Assembly: GCF_000690905.1 (NCBI RefSeq)
Contig: NZ_JMCL01000053.1
Coordinates: forward strand, 1 to 51,906
DNA from: Pseudomonas sp. Ant30-3
GTDB lineage: Bacteria > Pseudomonadota > Gammaproteobacteria > Pseudomonadales > Pseudomonadaceae
Length of the DNA stretch: 51,906 nt
Direction: 5' to 3'
Below the pieces are notes generated by a model. The model saw nothing but the letters and a program-made list of their open reading frames with translations, had not been told where the DNA came from and searched no databases. Numbering within the stretch: the stretch's first letter is position 1; every line of letters starts with the position of its first letter. Positions 8,895 to 16,262 of this stretch are shown in pieces. The position numbers were made by a program, and so were the translations under genes.

Positions 8895-9362
8895 TCAAGC
8901 CTGACTGAGCGGCCGAGGCTTCGACAGCTTGGCGGTAGATCCACGGGCATCATAAAGTGCTGGCGGTTCACCGCCGGTGAGGATTTTCAGCTGATTGGCG
9001 GTCGCCGCCTGCTGGGCCAGAATCGATTGGCCATTGTTGCCGTTTGCCGCCTGGCATTGAGCCAGAAGATCGGTCAGGACGTCGCTCTGCGCCAGCAACT
9101 CATCGCCGATGCTTGATTGGCTGGCGAGTTGCTCCAGGCCACTGCGATCGGTCGGCAAGTTGAGACTGGCGAGGAGTTCACTGCGCTTGCGGCCATGCTG
9201 TTCGAGCAGAATGATCAATGCCTGCTTGCGCGCCAGAATTTCTTCGAGCAGAGGCATGTCGCGACCGTGCAAGGCGATGGACTCGGTTTGCAATAACTCC
9301 AGCAAATGTTGCGCTGGAGCAAAGTCGTCAGTGATCAGTTGCAGTAGATTAGTGTCGTGCAT
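8895..9362 (-). CDS. flgN: Flagellar export chaperone FlgN
   Basis: 155 aa, almost entirely helical, with a long coiled region (residues 10-100, LLELLQTESIALHGRDMPLL) typical of FlgN, the chaperone for the hook-filament junction proteins FlgK and FlgL. Position 48 bases after flgM supports the call. The C-terminus is Pro/Ser-rich. Weakly conserved family; assigned by length, helix pattern and neighbours. Confidence 0.85.
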   Translation of the reverse strand: MHDTNLLQLITDDFAPAQHLLELLQTESIALHGRDMPLLEEILARKQALIILLEQHGRKRSELLASLNLPTDRSGLEQLASQSSIGDELLAQSDVLTDLLAQCQAANGNNGQSILAQQAATANQLKILTGGEPPALYDARGSTAKLSKPRPLSQA

Positions 9363-9410
9363 GGCTGGCCTTGGGTTTTAAGCGTCCAAAAGCCTGGCGC
9401 AGGCGGTGGC

Positions 9411-9737
9411 CTAGCGCTGGGCTTCGAAGTTGAGCAGTTTGCTGGCTACACGGTTGCTGTCGACTTTATAGCTGCCATCGGCAATCGCGGCTTTCAACTC
9501 GGCCACACGGGCTTTGTCTACGGCGGGCTGATCGCGCAGCTTGTCAGTGACCTTCTGCAACTGTTGAGCCTCATTGCTGAGGTGTACCGATTCCCCGCTC
9601 TTGGTGGCATTGGCCTGTTCGGCCGGGGTAGTCAGCGGCGCGGATTTGCCTGCTTCGGCAACGTCCTTGGTGGCGCTGGTACGTGTAGTGCCCGTTAGTG
9701 GCGAGGAGCTGTTTAAACGGCTGAAATCAATGACCAT
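9411..9737 (-). CDS. flgM: Anti-sigma-28 factor FlgM
   Basis: 108 aa. FlgM hallmarks: MVIDFSRLN start, a disordered Thr/Ser/Ala-rich N-terminal half for export through the hook-basal body, and a C-terminal sigma-binding half with [11 protein letters not shown] and [20 protein letters not shown]. It holds FliA inactive until the hook is complete, then is secreted. The ATG at 9737 has AGAGG 10 bases before it and directly follows a sigma-28 promoter; a longer frame upstream would run through that promoter and is rejected. Confidence 0.95.
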   Translation of the reverse strand: MVIDFSRLNSSSPLTGTTRTSATKDVAEAGKSAPLTTPAEQANATKSGESVHLSNEAQQLQKVTDKLRDQPAVDKARVAELKAAIADGSYKVDSNRVASKLLNFEAQR

Positions 9738-9775
9738 GATCGTAAAAACCTCTAGGTATTTGGACGCTTGCCATG

Positions 9776-9802
9776 TTTTCGGCTCTCCCTTGGAAAACTT
9801 TA
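9776..9802 (-). promoter_or_regulatory. Sigma-28 (FliA) promoter of flgM
   Basis: On the minus strand TAAAGTTT, 11 bases, GCCGAAAA. This fits the flagellar sigma-28 consensus TAAAGTTT-N11-GCCGATAA with one mismatch. The element ends 38 bases before the flgM start codon, giving the expected feedback of FliA on its own inhibitor. Confidence 0.85.
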
Positions 9803-9906
9803 GGCTCATTTTTCAAGAAATGAGTCCGCACGCGCCAGCAATTCTTTGCATAGGCACAGTTTAGGGAACAGCCTCGGGCAACGCCACTTTTCACCGGCAG
9901 AGAATC

Positions 9907-10668
9907 CTACATGGACACTTCCACTTGGCCAGGCGCGGTGACTTGCGCCTTGATGACTCGCTTGGAGTTAAGGTTTTTTACGCGAATCTGCTCGCTCATG
10001 CCACCGTTGGCCATGGCCTCGCCGGGCATGCGCACGCTGAGTGTGCCGCTACGGGCGGTGATCACGACCTGATCACCTTTGCGAATGACTTCCGCCTGCT
10101 CCAAATGAACCAGCGTAATGACCTGATCGGCGACCATTGGTCGGGTCAATCGTTGCCCGATCGCCTGGTCCAGCGTGGTCAGGTAGCCCTGGCTGATCAG
10201 GCTGATGTCACGCTCGCGCATGCCGACATCTTCAGGCTGAACAATATCGGCACGCCTTAACGGACGAGTGGTCGTCACAATCTCTCGAAACAGGCGGACT
10301 TGAGCGGGTACGAACACCGTCCAGGGCGAGGCACCCTCGCAGCGAACCTTGACCGTTACCCGTCCCAGCGGCTTCGCCGGACTCTCCAGAGAGGCTGTCA
10401 ATTCCTTGTCGCACATGGGCATACGCAACCTTGGATCAAGCTGGTTGACCTGTATCTCGTATCGGCCTTCCGTTTGACTGGTTGCCAGATAGTCCTCTAC
10501 GGTGAATTCAAGAAAGCCCTGGGTCACGCCGATAAGCATATCAGGCAAGGTAACCGCGTCAGCATGGGCAGGGCTGCCAGCGTTGAACAGGCAGACGGCC
10601 GACATCGCACAGAGCAATCTGCGCAAGGTTGATGTCAGGCGTCGGAAAAATGTCGGTTCTGAGTTCAT
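9907..10668 (-). CDS. flgA: Flagellar basal-body P-ring assembly chaperone FlgA
   Basis: About 253 aa from the ATG at 10668. A basic N-terminus and hydrophobic stretch (LLCAMSAVCLFNAG, then AHA) form a signal peptide. The mature protein has the SAF/FlgA domain (RPLRRADIVQPEDVGMRER, IGQRLTRPMVADQVI, VVITARSGTLSVRMPGEAM). FlgA acts in the periplasm to help FlgI form the P ring. A sigma-54 promoter lies at 10681-10695, so close that its transcript would begin almost at this ATG; a downstream start (for example the ATG at 10605) is possible. Divergent from cheV. Confidence 0.92.
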   Translation of the reverse strand: MNSEPTFFRRLTSTLRRLLCAMSAVCLFNAGSPAHADAVTLPDMLIGVTQGFLEFTVEDYLATSQTEGRYEIQVNQLDPRLRMPMCDKELTASLESPAKPLGRVTVKVRCEGASPWTVFVPAQVRLFREIVTTTRPLRRADIVQPEDVGMRERDISLISQGYLTTLDQAIGQRLTRPMVADQVITLVHLEQAEVIRKGDQVVITARSGTLSVRMPGEAMANGGMSEQIRVKNLNSKRVIKAQVTAPGQVEVSM

Positions 10669-10680
10669 ACGGGTTAAAAA

Positions 10681-10695
10681 GCAAGCGCCGTGCCG
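10681..10695 (-). promoter_or_regulatory. Sigma-54 (RpoN) promoter candidate for flgA
   Basis: Minus-strand CGGCACGGCGCTTGC matches TGGCACG-N4-TTGC with one change, keeping the invariant GG, 10 bases, GC. The position predicts a start site at about 10669-10670, one or two bases from the annotated flgA ATG. Confidence 0.65.
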
Positions 10696-10751
10696 TTTAG
10701 TGATGAATGTGCGTCGCAACACACTTAGAGCGTTGATGTAGGAGTCTGGGC

Positions 10752-11684
10752 ATGGCTGGGGTAATGGATTCAGTAAACCAGCGCACGCAACTGGTGGGGC
10801 AGAATCGCCTTGAGCTGTTGTTGTTCCGTCTGGACGGGCAGCAGCTGTACGGGATCAACGTGTTCAAGGTTCGCGAGGTGCTGCAATGCCCCAAGCTGAC
10901 CCTGATGCCCAAGTCCAGTCCCGTCGTGTGCGGTGTGGCCAGTATCCGGGGGGCGACCATTCCGATCCTCGATCTGGCGATGGCGACCGGTTCGGGTGCA
11001 CTGAAAGATCAAAGCAATCCGTTCGTGATCATCACGGAATACAACACCAAGACGCAGGGTTTCCTGGTGCGCTCGGTGGAACGTATCGTCAACATGAACT
11101 GGGAAGAGATCCATCCGCCGCCCAAGGGCACCGGACGCGATCACTACCTGACGGCGGTGACTCGGGTCGACAATCAGTTGGTCGAAATCATCGACGTCGA
11201 AAAGGTGCTGGCCGAAGTAGCGCCAACGCCGGAAGCGATTTCGGTGGGTGTGGTCGATGTCGAAACCCAGCACAAGGCATTGTCGTTGCGGGTATTGACG
11301 GTCGATGACTCTTCAGTGGCACGAAAGCAGGTCACGCGTTGTCTGCAGACAGTCGGTGTCGAAGTGGTGGCGCTGAACGACGGTCGGCAAGCGCTGGATT
11401 ACCTGCGCAAGCTGGTTGACGAGGGCAAGAAGCCGGAAGAAGAGTTCCTGATGATGATTTCCGACATCGAGATGCCGGAAATGGACGGGTACACACTCAC
11501 GGCTGAAATCCGCAGCGACCCACGCATGCAAAAATTGCACATCATCCTGCACACTTCGTTGTCGGGCGTGTTCAATCAGGCGATGGTCAAGAAAGTCGGC
11601 GCCGATGACTTTCTCGCCAAGTTCCGTCCTGATGACCTGGCATCCCGGGTAGTCAACCGGATCAAAGCAGCAGATAACAGCTAG
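10752..11684 (+). CDS. cheV: Chemotaxis coupling protein CheV (CheW plus receiver)
   Basis: 310 aa. Residues about 15-165 are a CheW-like coupling domain (ELLLFRLDGQQLYGINVFKV, GATIPILDLA, EIIDVEKVL). Residues about 178-305 are a receiver domain with VDDS, the phosphoacceptor in SDIEMPEMDG and the conserved Lys in DFLAKF. CheV links chemoreceptors to CheA and probably buffers phosphate flow. AGGAG lies 9 bases before the ATG. It is followed 46 bases later by cheR. Confidence 0.93.
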   Translation: MAGVMDSVNQRTQLVGQNRLELLLFRLDGQQLYGINVFKVREVLQCPKLTLMPKSSPVVCGVASIRGATIPILDLAMATGSGALKDQSNPFVIITEYNTKTQGFLVRSVERIVNMNWEEIHPPPKGTGRDHYLTAVTRVDNQLVEIIDVEKVLAEVAPTPEAISVGVVDVETQHKALSLRVLTVDDSSVARKQVTRCLQTVGVEVVALNDGRQALDYLRKLVDEGKKPEEEFLMMISDIEMPEMDGYTLTAEIRSDPRMQKLHIILHTSLSGVFNQAMVKKVGADDFLAKFRPDDLASRVVNRIKAADNS

Positions 11685-11730
11685 GGACCTTCTGTCCCTG
11701 GCGGTCAACACGATTTAAGAGGCGGCATCT

Positions 11731-12558
11731 TTGTCTACGGGTAATTTGGATTTCGAACAGTTCCGGGTCTTCCTGGAAAAAGCCTGTGGCATTCTGCTCG
11801 GTGAAAACAAGCAGTATCTGGTCTCGAGCCGTCTCAACAAACTGATGGAGCAGCAAGGCATCAAGTCGTTGGGTGAGTTGGTTCAACGCATCCAGACCCA
11901 GCCGCGCAGCGGTTTGCGCGAGATGGTGGTGGACGCCATGACGACCAACGAAACCCTGTGGTTTCGTGACACCTATCCGTTTGAAGTGTTGAAGAACAAG
12001 GTGCTGCCGGAAGCGATCAAGGCCGCTCCGGGCCAGCGTCTGCGTATCTGGTCGGCGGCGTGTTCGTCGGGGCAGGAACCGTATTCGCTGTCGATGTCGA
12101 TCGATGAGTTCGAGCGGGTCAACATGGGTCAGCTGAAGTCCGGTGTGCAAATCGTTGCCACTGATTTGTCCGGCACCATGCTGACCAACTGCAAGACCGG
12201 CGAGTACGACAGCCTGGCGCTCGGCCGTGGTTTGTCGCCCGAGCGTCTGCAGCGTTACTTCGACCCGAAAGGGGCGGGACGCTGGGCGATCAAGGCGCCG
12301 ATCAAGAGCCGCGTGGAGTTCCGCTCGTTCAACCTGCTGGACAGCTATGCGAGCCTCGGCAAGTTCGACATCGTGTTCTGCCGCAACGTGTTGATCTACT
12401 TCTCTGCCGAGGTGAAGAAGGACATTCTGTTGCGTATCCACGGTACGTTGAAGCGTGGTGGTTATCTGTTCCTTGGCGCATCCGAAGCGCTGAACGGTTT
12501 GCCGGATCATTACCAGATGGTCCAGTGCAGCCCGGGGATTATTTACCAGGCGAAGTGA
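11731..12558 (+). CDS. cheR: Chemoreceptor glutamate methyltransferase CheR
   Basis: 275 aa. N-terminal helical CheR domain with DAMTTNETLWFRD (about residues 67-79). The SAM-binding methyltransferase domain has RIWSAACSSGQEPYSLSM, VATDLS and FDIVFCRNVLIYF. It methylates glutamates of chemoreceptors using S-adenosylmethionine during adaptation. The start is TTG (11731) preceded by AGAGGCGG; no in-frame ATG fits the family N-terminus better. Forms a cheV-cheR unit directly before the flgB promoter. Confidence 0.93.
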   Translation: MSTGNLDFEQFRVFLEKACGILLGENKQYLVSSRLNKLMEQQGIKSLGELVQRIQTQPRSGLREMVVDAMTTNETLWFRDTYPFEVLKNKVLPEAIKAAPGQRLRIWSAACSSGQEPYSLSMSIDEFERVNMGQLKSGVQIVATDLSGTMLTNCKTGEYDSLALGRGLSPERLQRYFDPKGAGRWAIKAPIKSRVEFRSFNLLDSYASLGKFDIVFCRNVLIYFSAEVKKDILLRIHGTLKRGGYLFLGASEALNGLPDHYQMVQCSPGIIYQAK

Positions 12559-12572
12559 TGGTTGGCGGTACG

Positions 12573-12608
12573 AAAAACGGGAGTCCTCAGCGGCTCCCGT
12601 TTTTTTTT
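12573..12608 (+). terminator. Rho-independent terminator after cheR
   Basis: AAAACGGGAG pairs with CTCCCGTTTT around TCCTCAGCGG, followed by at least eight T residues. Confidence 0.9.
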
Positions 12609-12641
12609 GCCTGCCAACCACCTCCCTGGCACCGCTGCCAC

Positions 12642-12730
12642 TGTAGGAGTGAGCCTGCTCGCGATGGCGTCGTGTCAGTCGACATGTTATCGGCTGTAAC
12701 TCCGCGATCGCGAGCAGGCTCACTCCTACA
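12642..12730. repeat. REP-type inverted pair between cheR and flgB
   Basis: TGTAGGAGTGAGCCTGCTCG (from 12642) is repeated in inverted form as CGAGCAGGCTCACTCCTACA (ending 12730), a near-perfect doublet separated by about 45 bases. Confidence 0.85.
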
Positions 12731-12861
12731 AGGGGCAGGTCGTGTTCTTTGGAGGGTGATAAGCGGCAGAAAAGCGGCGGGCGGCGGACATCCGTTGCCG
12801 CTTTTCTGGCATTGCCGCTTCGCCGCTCCCCGCAAAGCCCCGGTTTCCGGGCGTTTTCAAA

Positions 12862-12878
12862 TTGGCACGCAGCTTGCT
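12862..12878 (+). promoter_or_regulatory. Sigma-54 (RpoN) promoter of flgBCDE
   Basis: TTGGCACGCAGCTTGCT matches the consensus YTGGCACGrNNNTTGCW at every fixed position. It ends 44 bases before the flgB ATG. In pseudomonads such promoters are activated by FleQ. Confidence 0.92.
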
Positions 12879-12922
12879 ATGTCTCACTTACGAAAATTCA
12901 GGTCACCCAAAGGTTTCCCGAC

Positions 12923-13330
12923 ATGAGCATCAGCTTCGATAAAGCGCTCGGTATCCACGAAAAAGCCCTGGGCTTCCGCGCTCAGCGTGCCGAAGTCCTG
13001 GCCAACAACATCGCCAACGCCGACACCCCGAACTACAAGGCTCGGGATCTGGACTTCTCCAAAGTGCTTGCCGCACAGAACGAGAAAACCAAGACCGGCT
13101 CTTTCGCCTTGAACATGACTAATAACCGTCATATCGAAGCCGAAGGCCTGGGCAATGGCGACGAGTCGCTGATGTATCGCACGCCGATGCAGCCGTCGAT
13201 CGACCAGAACACCGTGGACGCGCAAATCGAGCAGTCGAACTACGCCGAAAACGCGGTCAACTTTCAGGCCAGCTTCACCCTGCTCAACAGCAAATTCAAA
13301 GGGCTGGTTTCCGCCCTTCGTGGAGAATAA
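12923..13330 (+). CDS. flgB: Flagellar proximal rod protein FlgB
   Basis: 135 aa. Begins MSISFDKALGIHEKALGFRA and has the rod-protein signature LANNIANADTPNYKARD, plus the C-terminal helix ENAVNFQASFTLLNSKFKGL that pairs with the N-terminal helix. Proximal rod component, exported without cleavage. Start at 12923, supported by AAAGG upstream; a longer frame would cross the sigma-54 promoter. First gene of flgBCDE. Confidence 0.96.
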   Translation: MSISFDKALGIHEKALGFRAQRAEVLANNIANADTPNYKARDLDFSKVLAAQNEKTKTGSFALNMTNNRHIEAEGLGNGDESLMYRTPMQPSIDQNTVDAQIEQSNYAENAVNFQASFTLLNSKFKGLVSALRGE

Positions 13331-13333
13331 TTC

Positions 13334-13777
13334 ATGTCCCTCGCCAGCGTTTTCAACATTGCCGGTAGCGGCATGAGTGCCCAGACCACTCGCCTGAACA
13401 CCGTCGCCAGTAATATCGCCAACGCAGAGACGGTCTCGTCGAGCATCGACCAGACCTACCGCGCGCGTCATCCGGTATTCGCCACCATGTTCCAGGGCGG
13501 CCAGACCGGCGGCAGCGATTCGCTGTTTCAGAACCAGGACGCTGCAGGGCAGGGTGTGCAGGTGCTGGGCGTGGTCGAAGACCAGAGCAATCTGGATGCG
13601 CGTTACGAGCCGAACCATCCATCGGCCGATGCCAAGGGTTACGTCTACTACCCCAACGTCAATGTGGTGGAAGAGATGGCTGACATGATTTCTGCGAGCC
13701 GTTCTTTCCAGACCAACGCCGAAATGATGAACACCGCCAAAGCCATGATGCAGAAGGTCCTGACCCTCGGTCAGTGA
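13334..13777 (+). CDS. flgC: Flagellar proximal rod protein FlgC
   Basis: 147 aa. MSLASVFNIAGSGMSAQTTR with the axial-protein motif VASNIANAETVSSS. The central NLDARYEPNHPSADAKGYV segment and C-terminal SRSFQTNAEMMNTAKAMMQ are diagnostic of FlgC. Starts 3 bases after flgB stops, so it is cotranscribed and probably translationally coupled. Confidence 0.97.
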   Translation: MSLASVFNIAGSGMSAQTTRLNTVASNIANAETVSSSIDQTYRARHPVFATMFQGGQTGGSDSLFQNQDAAGQGVQVLGVVEDQSNLDARYEPNHPSADAKGYVYYPNVNVVEEMADMISASRSFQTNAEMMNTAKAMMQKVLTLGQ

Positions 13778-13792
13778 TAAGGGGCGACTCAG

Positions 13793-14515
13793 ATGAGTGT
13801 TACCGATTCCACCAGTGGCTTCAGCCTCAACGACATCCTGGCCAATTCGTCGATCAAGACCAACACCACAGACGATAGCCTGGCGTCGGCCACCGGCACC
13901 GCCACGGGCAAGAAGGAACTGGGCAAGGATGCGTTCCTGCAATTGCTGGTGACGCAATTGAAAAACCAGAACCCGCTGGAGCCGCAGGACAACGGCGAGT
14001 TCGTTGCCCAGTTGGCGCAGTTCAGCAGCCTGGAAGGCATCACCACACTGAACGACACGGTTTCCGGGATTGCCGGCAACTACAACTCGTCTCAGGCATT
14101 GCAGGCGTCGTCGCTGGTCGGACGTTCCGTCATCGCGCCGGGCGACAAGGCCGTGGTCGATACCTCCAAGAGCCTGAACGGCACCGTTGCCGTGCCGGTC
14201 TCGCTGGATGCGGTGACGCTGAAGATCACCAACACCGAAGGCAAGGTTATCCGCACCATCGACATGGGCAGCCAGTCGGCGGGCAACGCCAGCTTTATTT
14301 GGGACGGCAAGACTGATGCGGGCGAAGTGGCACCGGCGGGTACTTATACCTTTGCGGCCACTGCCAACATCGACAACAAGGCGACCTCGCTGATAACCAA
14401 TCTGCCAGCGACTGTCAGCAGCGTAACGATCAGCCAGACGGGCGGCGAATTGATGCTCAATCTGGCCGGGCTGGGCAGCATTGCCCTGTCCAAAGTTCAA
14501 ACCATTGGTATATAG
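13793..14515 (+). CDS. flgD: Hook assembly scaffold FlgD
   Basis: 240 aa. The conserved N-terminal region LGKDAFLQLLVTQLKNQNPL, then EFVAQLAQFSSLEG, directs export and hook-cap formation. The C-terminal half is beta-rich with an Fn3/Tudor-like domain (FIWDGKTDAGEVAPAGTYTF). FlgD caps the growing hook and leaves when it is finished. Fifteen-base gap after flgC, AAGGGG ribosome-binding site. Confidence 0.96.
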   Translation: MSVTDSTSGFSLNDILANSSIKTNTTDDSLASATGTATGKKELGKDAFLQLLVTQLKNQNPLEPQDNGEFVAQLAQFSSLEGITTLNDTVSGIAGNYNSSQALQASSLVGRSVIAPGDKAVVDTSKSLNGTVAVPVSLDAVTLKITNTEGKVIRTIDMGSQSAGNASFIWDGKTDAGEVAPAGTYTFAATANIDNKATSLITNLPATVSSVTISQTGGELMLNLAGLGSIALSKVQTIGI

Positions 14516-14545
14516 AGCCGACTAACCCGGCAAAAGGAGTGGAAT

Positions 14546-15862
14546 ATGTCTTTCAATATCGGCCTTAGCGGTCTCTATGCAGCCAATAAACAACTGGACG
14601 TGACCGGTAACAACATCGCCAACGTGGCGACCACCGGTTTCAAATCGTCCCGTGCAGAATTCGAAGATGTCTACTCGGCGACCAAGCTGGGTTCGGGCAG
14701 CAAGACCGTCGGCAGTGGCGTGCGCCTGGCCAACGTGGCCCAGCAATTCACCCAGGGTGACATCAACAACACCGGCAACGTGCTGGACATGGGCATCAAT
14801 GGCTCCGGTTTCTTCGTGCTGAACGACAGCGGTTCGTTGTCTTACACCCGTTCCGGCACGTTCAAGGTCGACAAGGAAGGTTACGTGACCAACAGCGACG
14901 GCTCTGCGCGTCTGCAGGGTTACGGCGTGGATGCCAATGGCAAGATCCAGAACGGCATCCTCACCGACCTGCGCATCGATACGTCAAACCTCGCGCCTAA
15001 GTCCACCAGCGTGGTGTCCTCGACGATCAACCTGAACTCCACCGCACCGGTGATCGATCAGGCCGTTGTCACCAACCTGTTCGATCCGACCAAGACCGAG
15101 ACCTTCACCAAGCAGTTCAGTACGCCGGTATTCGACAGCCAGGGCAATCAGCACCAGATGGACCAGTACATGGTCAAGACGGGCGCGAACACTTGGGACA
15201 CTTACACCCTGATCGATGGCCGCAACCCTGACGGCAGCGATCCTAAAGTGACCGGTCCAGTGCCGTCGACCATGGTCTTCGACACCTCGGGCAAACTGGT
15301 TTCCGTTACCACGCCAGCTACCCCGACCCCGATCGTCAGCCCTGATCTGAAAGTCACCGGTTGGGTCCCAGGCACTGTTACTGACGGTGTGTGGACGGCC
15401 AACGGCGCAGCGGCGAACCCGGACGGTGTGACCATTTCCATGAGCAACACCACCCAATTCAACGCCGATACCGCGCGTTCGATCCCGGCGCAGAACGGTT
15501 ATGCCACTGGCCAGATCACCAACCTGACCATCGACGGCAGCGGTGTGATGCTGGCTAACTTCAGCAACTACCAGACCAAGCCGATCGGCCAGATCTCGCT
15601 CGCCAGCTTCACCAATGAGCAAGGTCTGCAGGCAGTGGGCGGCACCAGCTGGAAAGAGACTTACTCGTCGGGCATCCCGGGCTACGATGCGCCGGAAACC
15701 GGCACCCTGGGCCAGATCCGCTCCAACGCGCTGGAAGAGTCCAACGTCAATCTGACCAGCGAACTGGTCGACCTGATCAAGGCGCAGAGCAACTACCAGG
15801 CGAACGCCAAGACCATCTCCACCCAGAGCACCATCATGCAGACCATCATTCAGATGGCTTGA
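14546..15862 (+). CDS. flgE: Flagellar hook protein FlgE
   Basis: 438 aa. Starts MSFNIGLSGLYAANKQLDVT with the axial-protein motif GNNIANVATTGFKSSRAEF, then MGINGSGFFVLND, and ends with SNVNLTSELVDLIKAQSNYQ and a heptad helix. Builds the hook. The central domain (about residues 150-340) is Thr/Pro-rich, the variable surface of hook proteins. Last gene of this operon; a terminator follows and flgF is not present, unlike the flgBCDEFGHIJKL order known in P. aeruginosa. Confidence 0.97.
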   Translation: MSFNIGLSGLYAANKQLDVTGNNIANVATTGFKSSRAEFEDVYSATKLGSGSKTVGSGVRLANVAQQFTQGDINNTGNVLDMGINGSGFFVLNDSGSLSYTRSGTFKVDKEGYVTNSDGSARLQGYGVDANGKIQNGILTDLRIDTSNLAPKSTSVVSSTINLNSTAPVIDQAVVTNLFDPTKTETFTKQFSTPVFDSQGNQHQMDQYMVKTGANTWDTYTLIDGRNPDGSDPKVTGPVPSTMVFDTSGKLVSVTTPATPTPIVSPDLKVTGWVPGTVTDGVWTANGAAANPDGVTISMSNTTQFNADTARSIPAQNGYATGQITNLTIDGSGVMLANFSNYQTKPIGQISLASFTNEQGLQAVGGTSWKETYSSGIPGYDAPETGTLGQIRSNALEESNVNLTSELVDLIKAQSNYQANAKTISTQSTIMQTIIQMA

Positions 15863-15891
15863 TGCGGGTGGGTTGAAAATGCTGCACAAGG

Positions 15892-15917
15892 AGCCCCTCG
15901 AGAGAGGGGCTTTTTTG
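15892..15917 (+). terminator. Rho-independent terminator after flgE
   Basis: Perfect 8-base stem AGCCCCTC/GAGGGGCT with a GAGA loop and six T residues, 29 bases after the stop codon. Confidence 0.93.
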
Positions 15918-15969
15918 TGGGCGGGATTTTTATCGCGGGGTCAGGATTTTGTGTGGTCGGGGAGGGCCT

Positions 15970-16163
15970 CATCGCTGGCAAGCCAGGCTCCTACAGGAAT
16001 TATGGTGCTCACAAATCCATCAAACGATACGAAACTTGTGGGAGCATGGCTTGCCCGCGATGGCGCCAGACCGTCAGTGCCTCCCACAAGATTTTTGGTG
16101 CTCACATATCATCAAACGATACGAACCCTGTAGGAGCGTGGCTTGCCCGCGATGGCGTCGTAC
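15970..16163. repeat. Cluster of REP-type units with a 93-base tandem copy
   Basis: Three REP-type units occur at about 15970-15996, 16036-16065 and 16130-16160 (GGAGCATGGCTTGCCCGCGA and relatives). Two of them sit in a duplicated segment: GGTGCTCACA begins at 16004 and again at 16097, each followed by ATCAAACGATACGAA and then a REP unit, a 93-base period. The cluster lies exactly at the flgE/nrdA junction. Confidence 0.8.
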
Positions 16164-16191
16164 CGGCCAGCACATTTGTATAGGCAAAAGA

Positions 16192-16226
16192 AAACCCCCG
16201 ACCATCAACAAGACTGATCGGGGGTT
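16192..16226 (-). terminator. Rho-independent terminator of nrdA
   Basis: AAACCCCCGA pairs with TCGGGGGTTT; on the minus strand the hairpin is followed by TTTTCTTTTG, 36 bases after the nrdA stop codon. Confidence 0.85.
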
Positions 16227-16262
16227 TCGAGGTCAGCGCCTTGCAGCGCTTACCGGCTCAGC

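Noticed and set aside
10674..10699. Possible sigma-28 promoter for cheV (TAAA .. GCCGTTTA)
   Set aside because: The GCCGTTTA part is attractive but the spacing to any TAAA is 13 or less instead of 15, and the -35 half does not fit.
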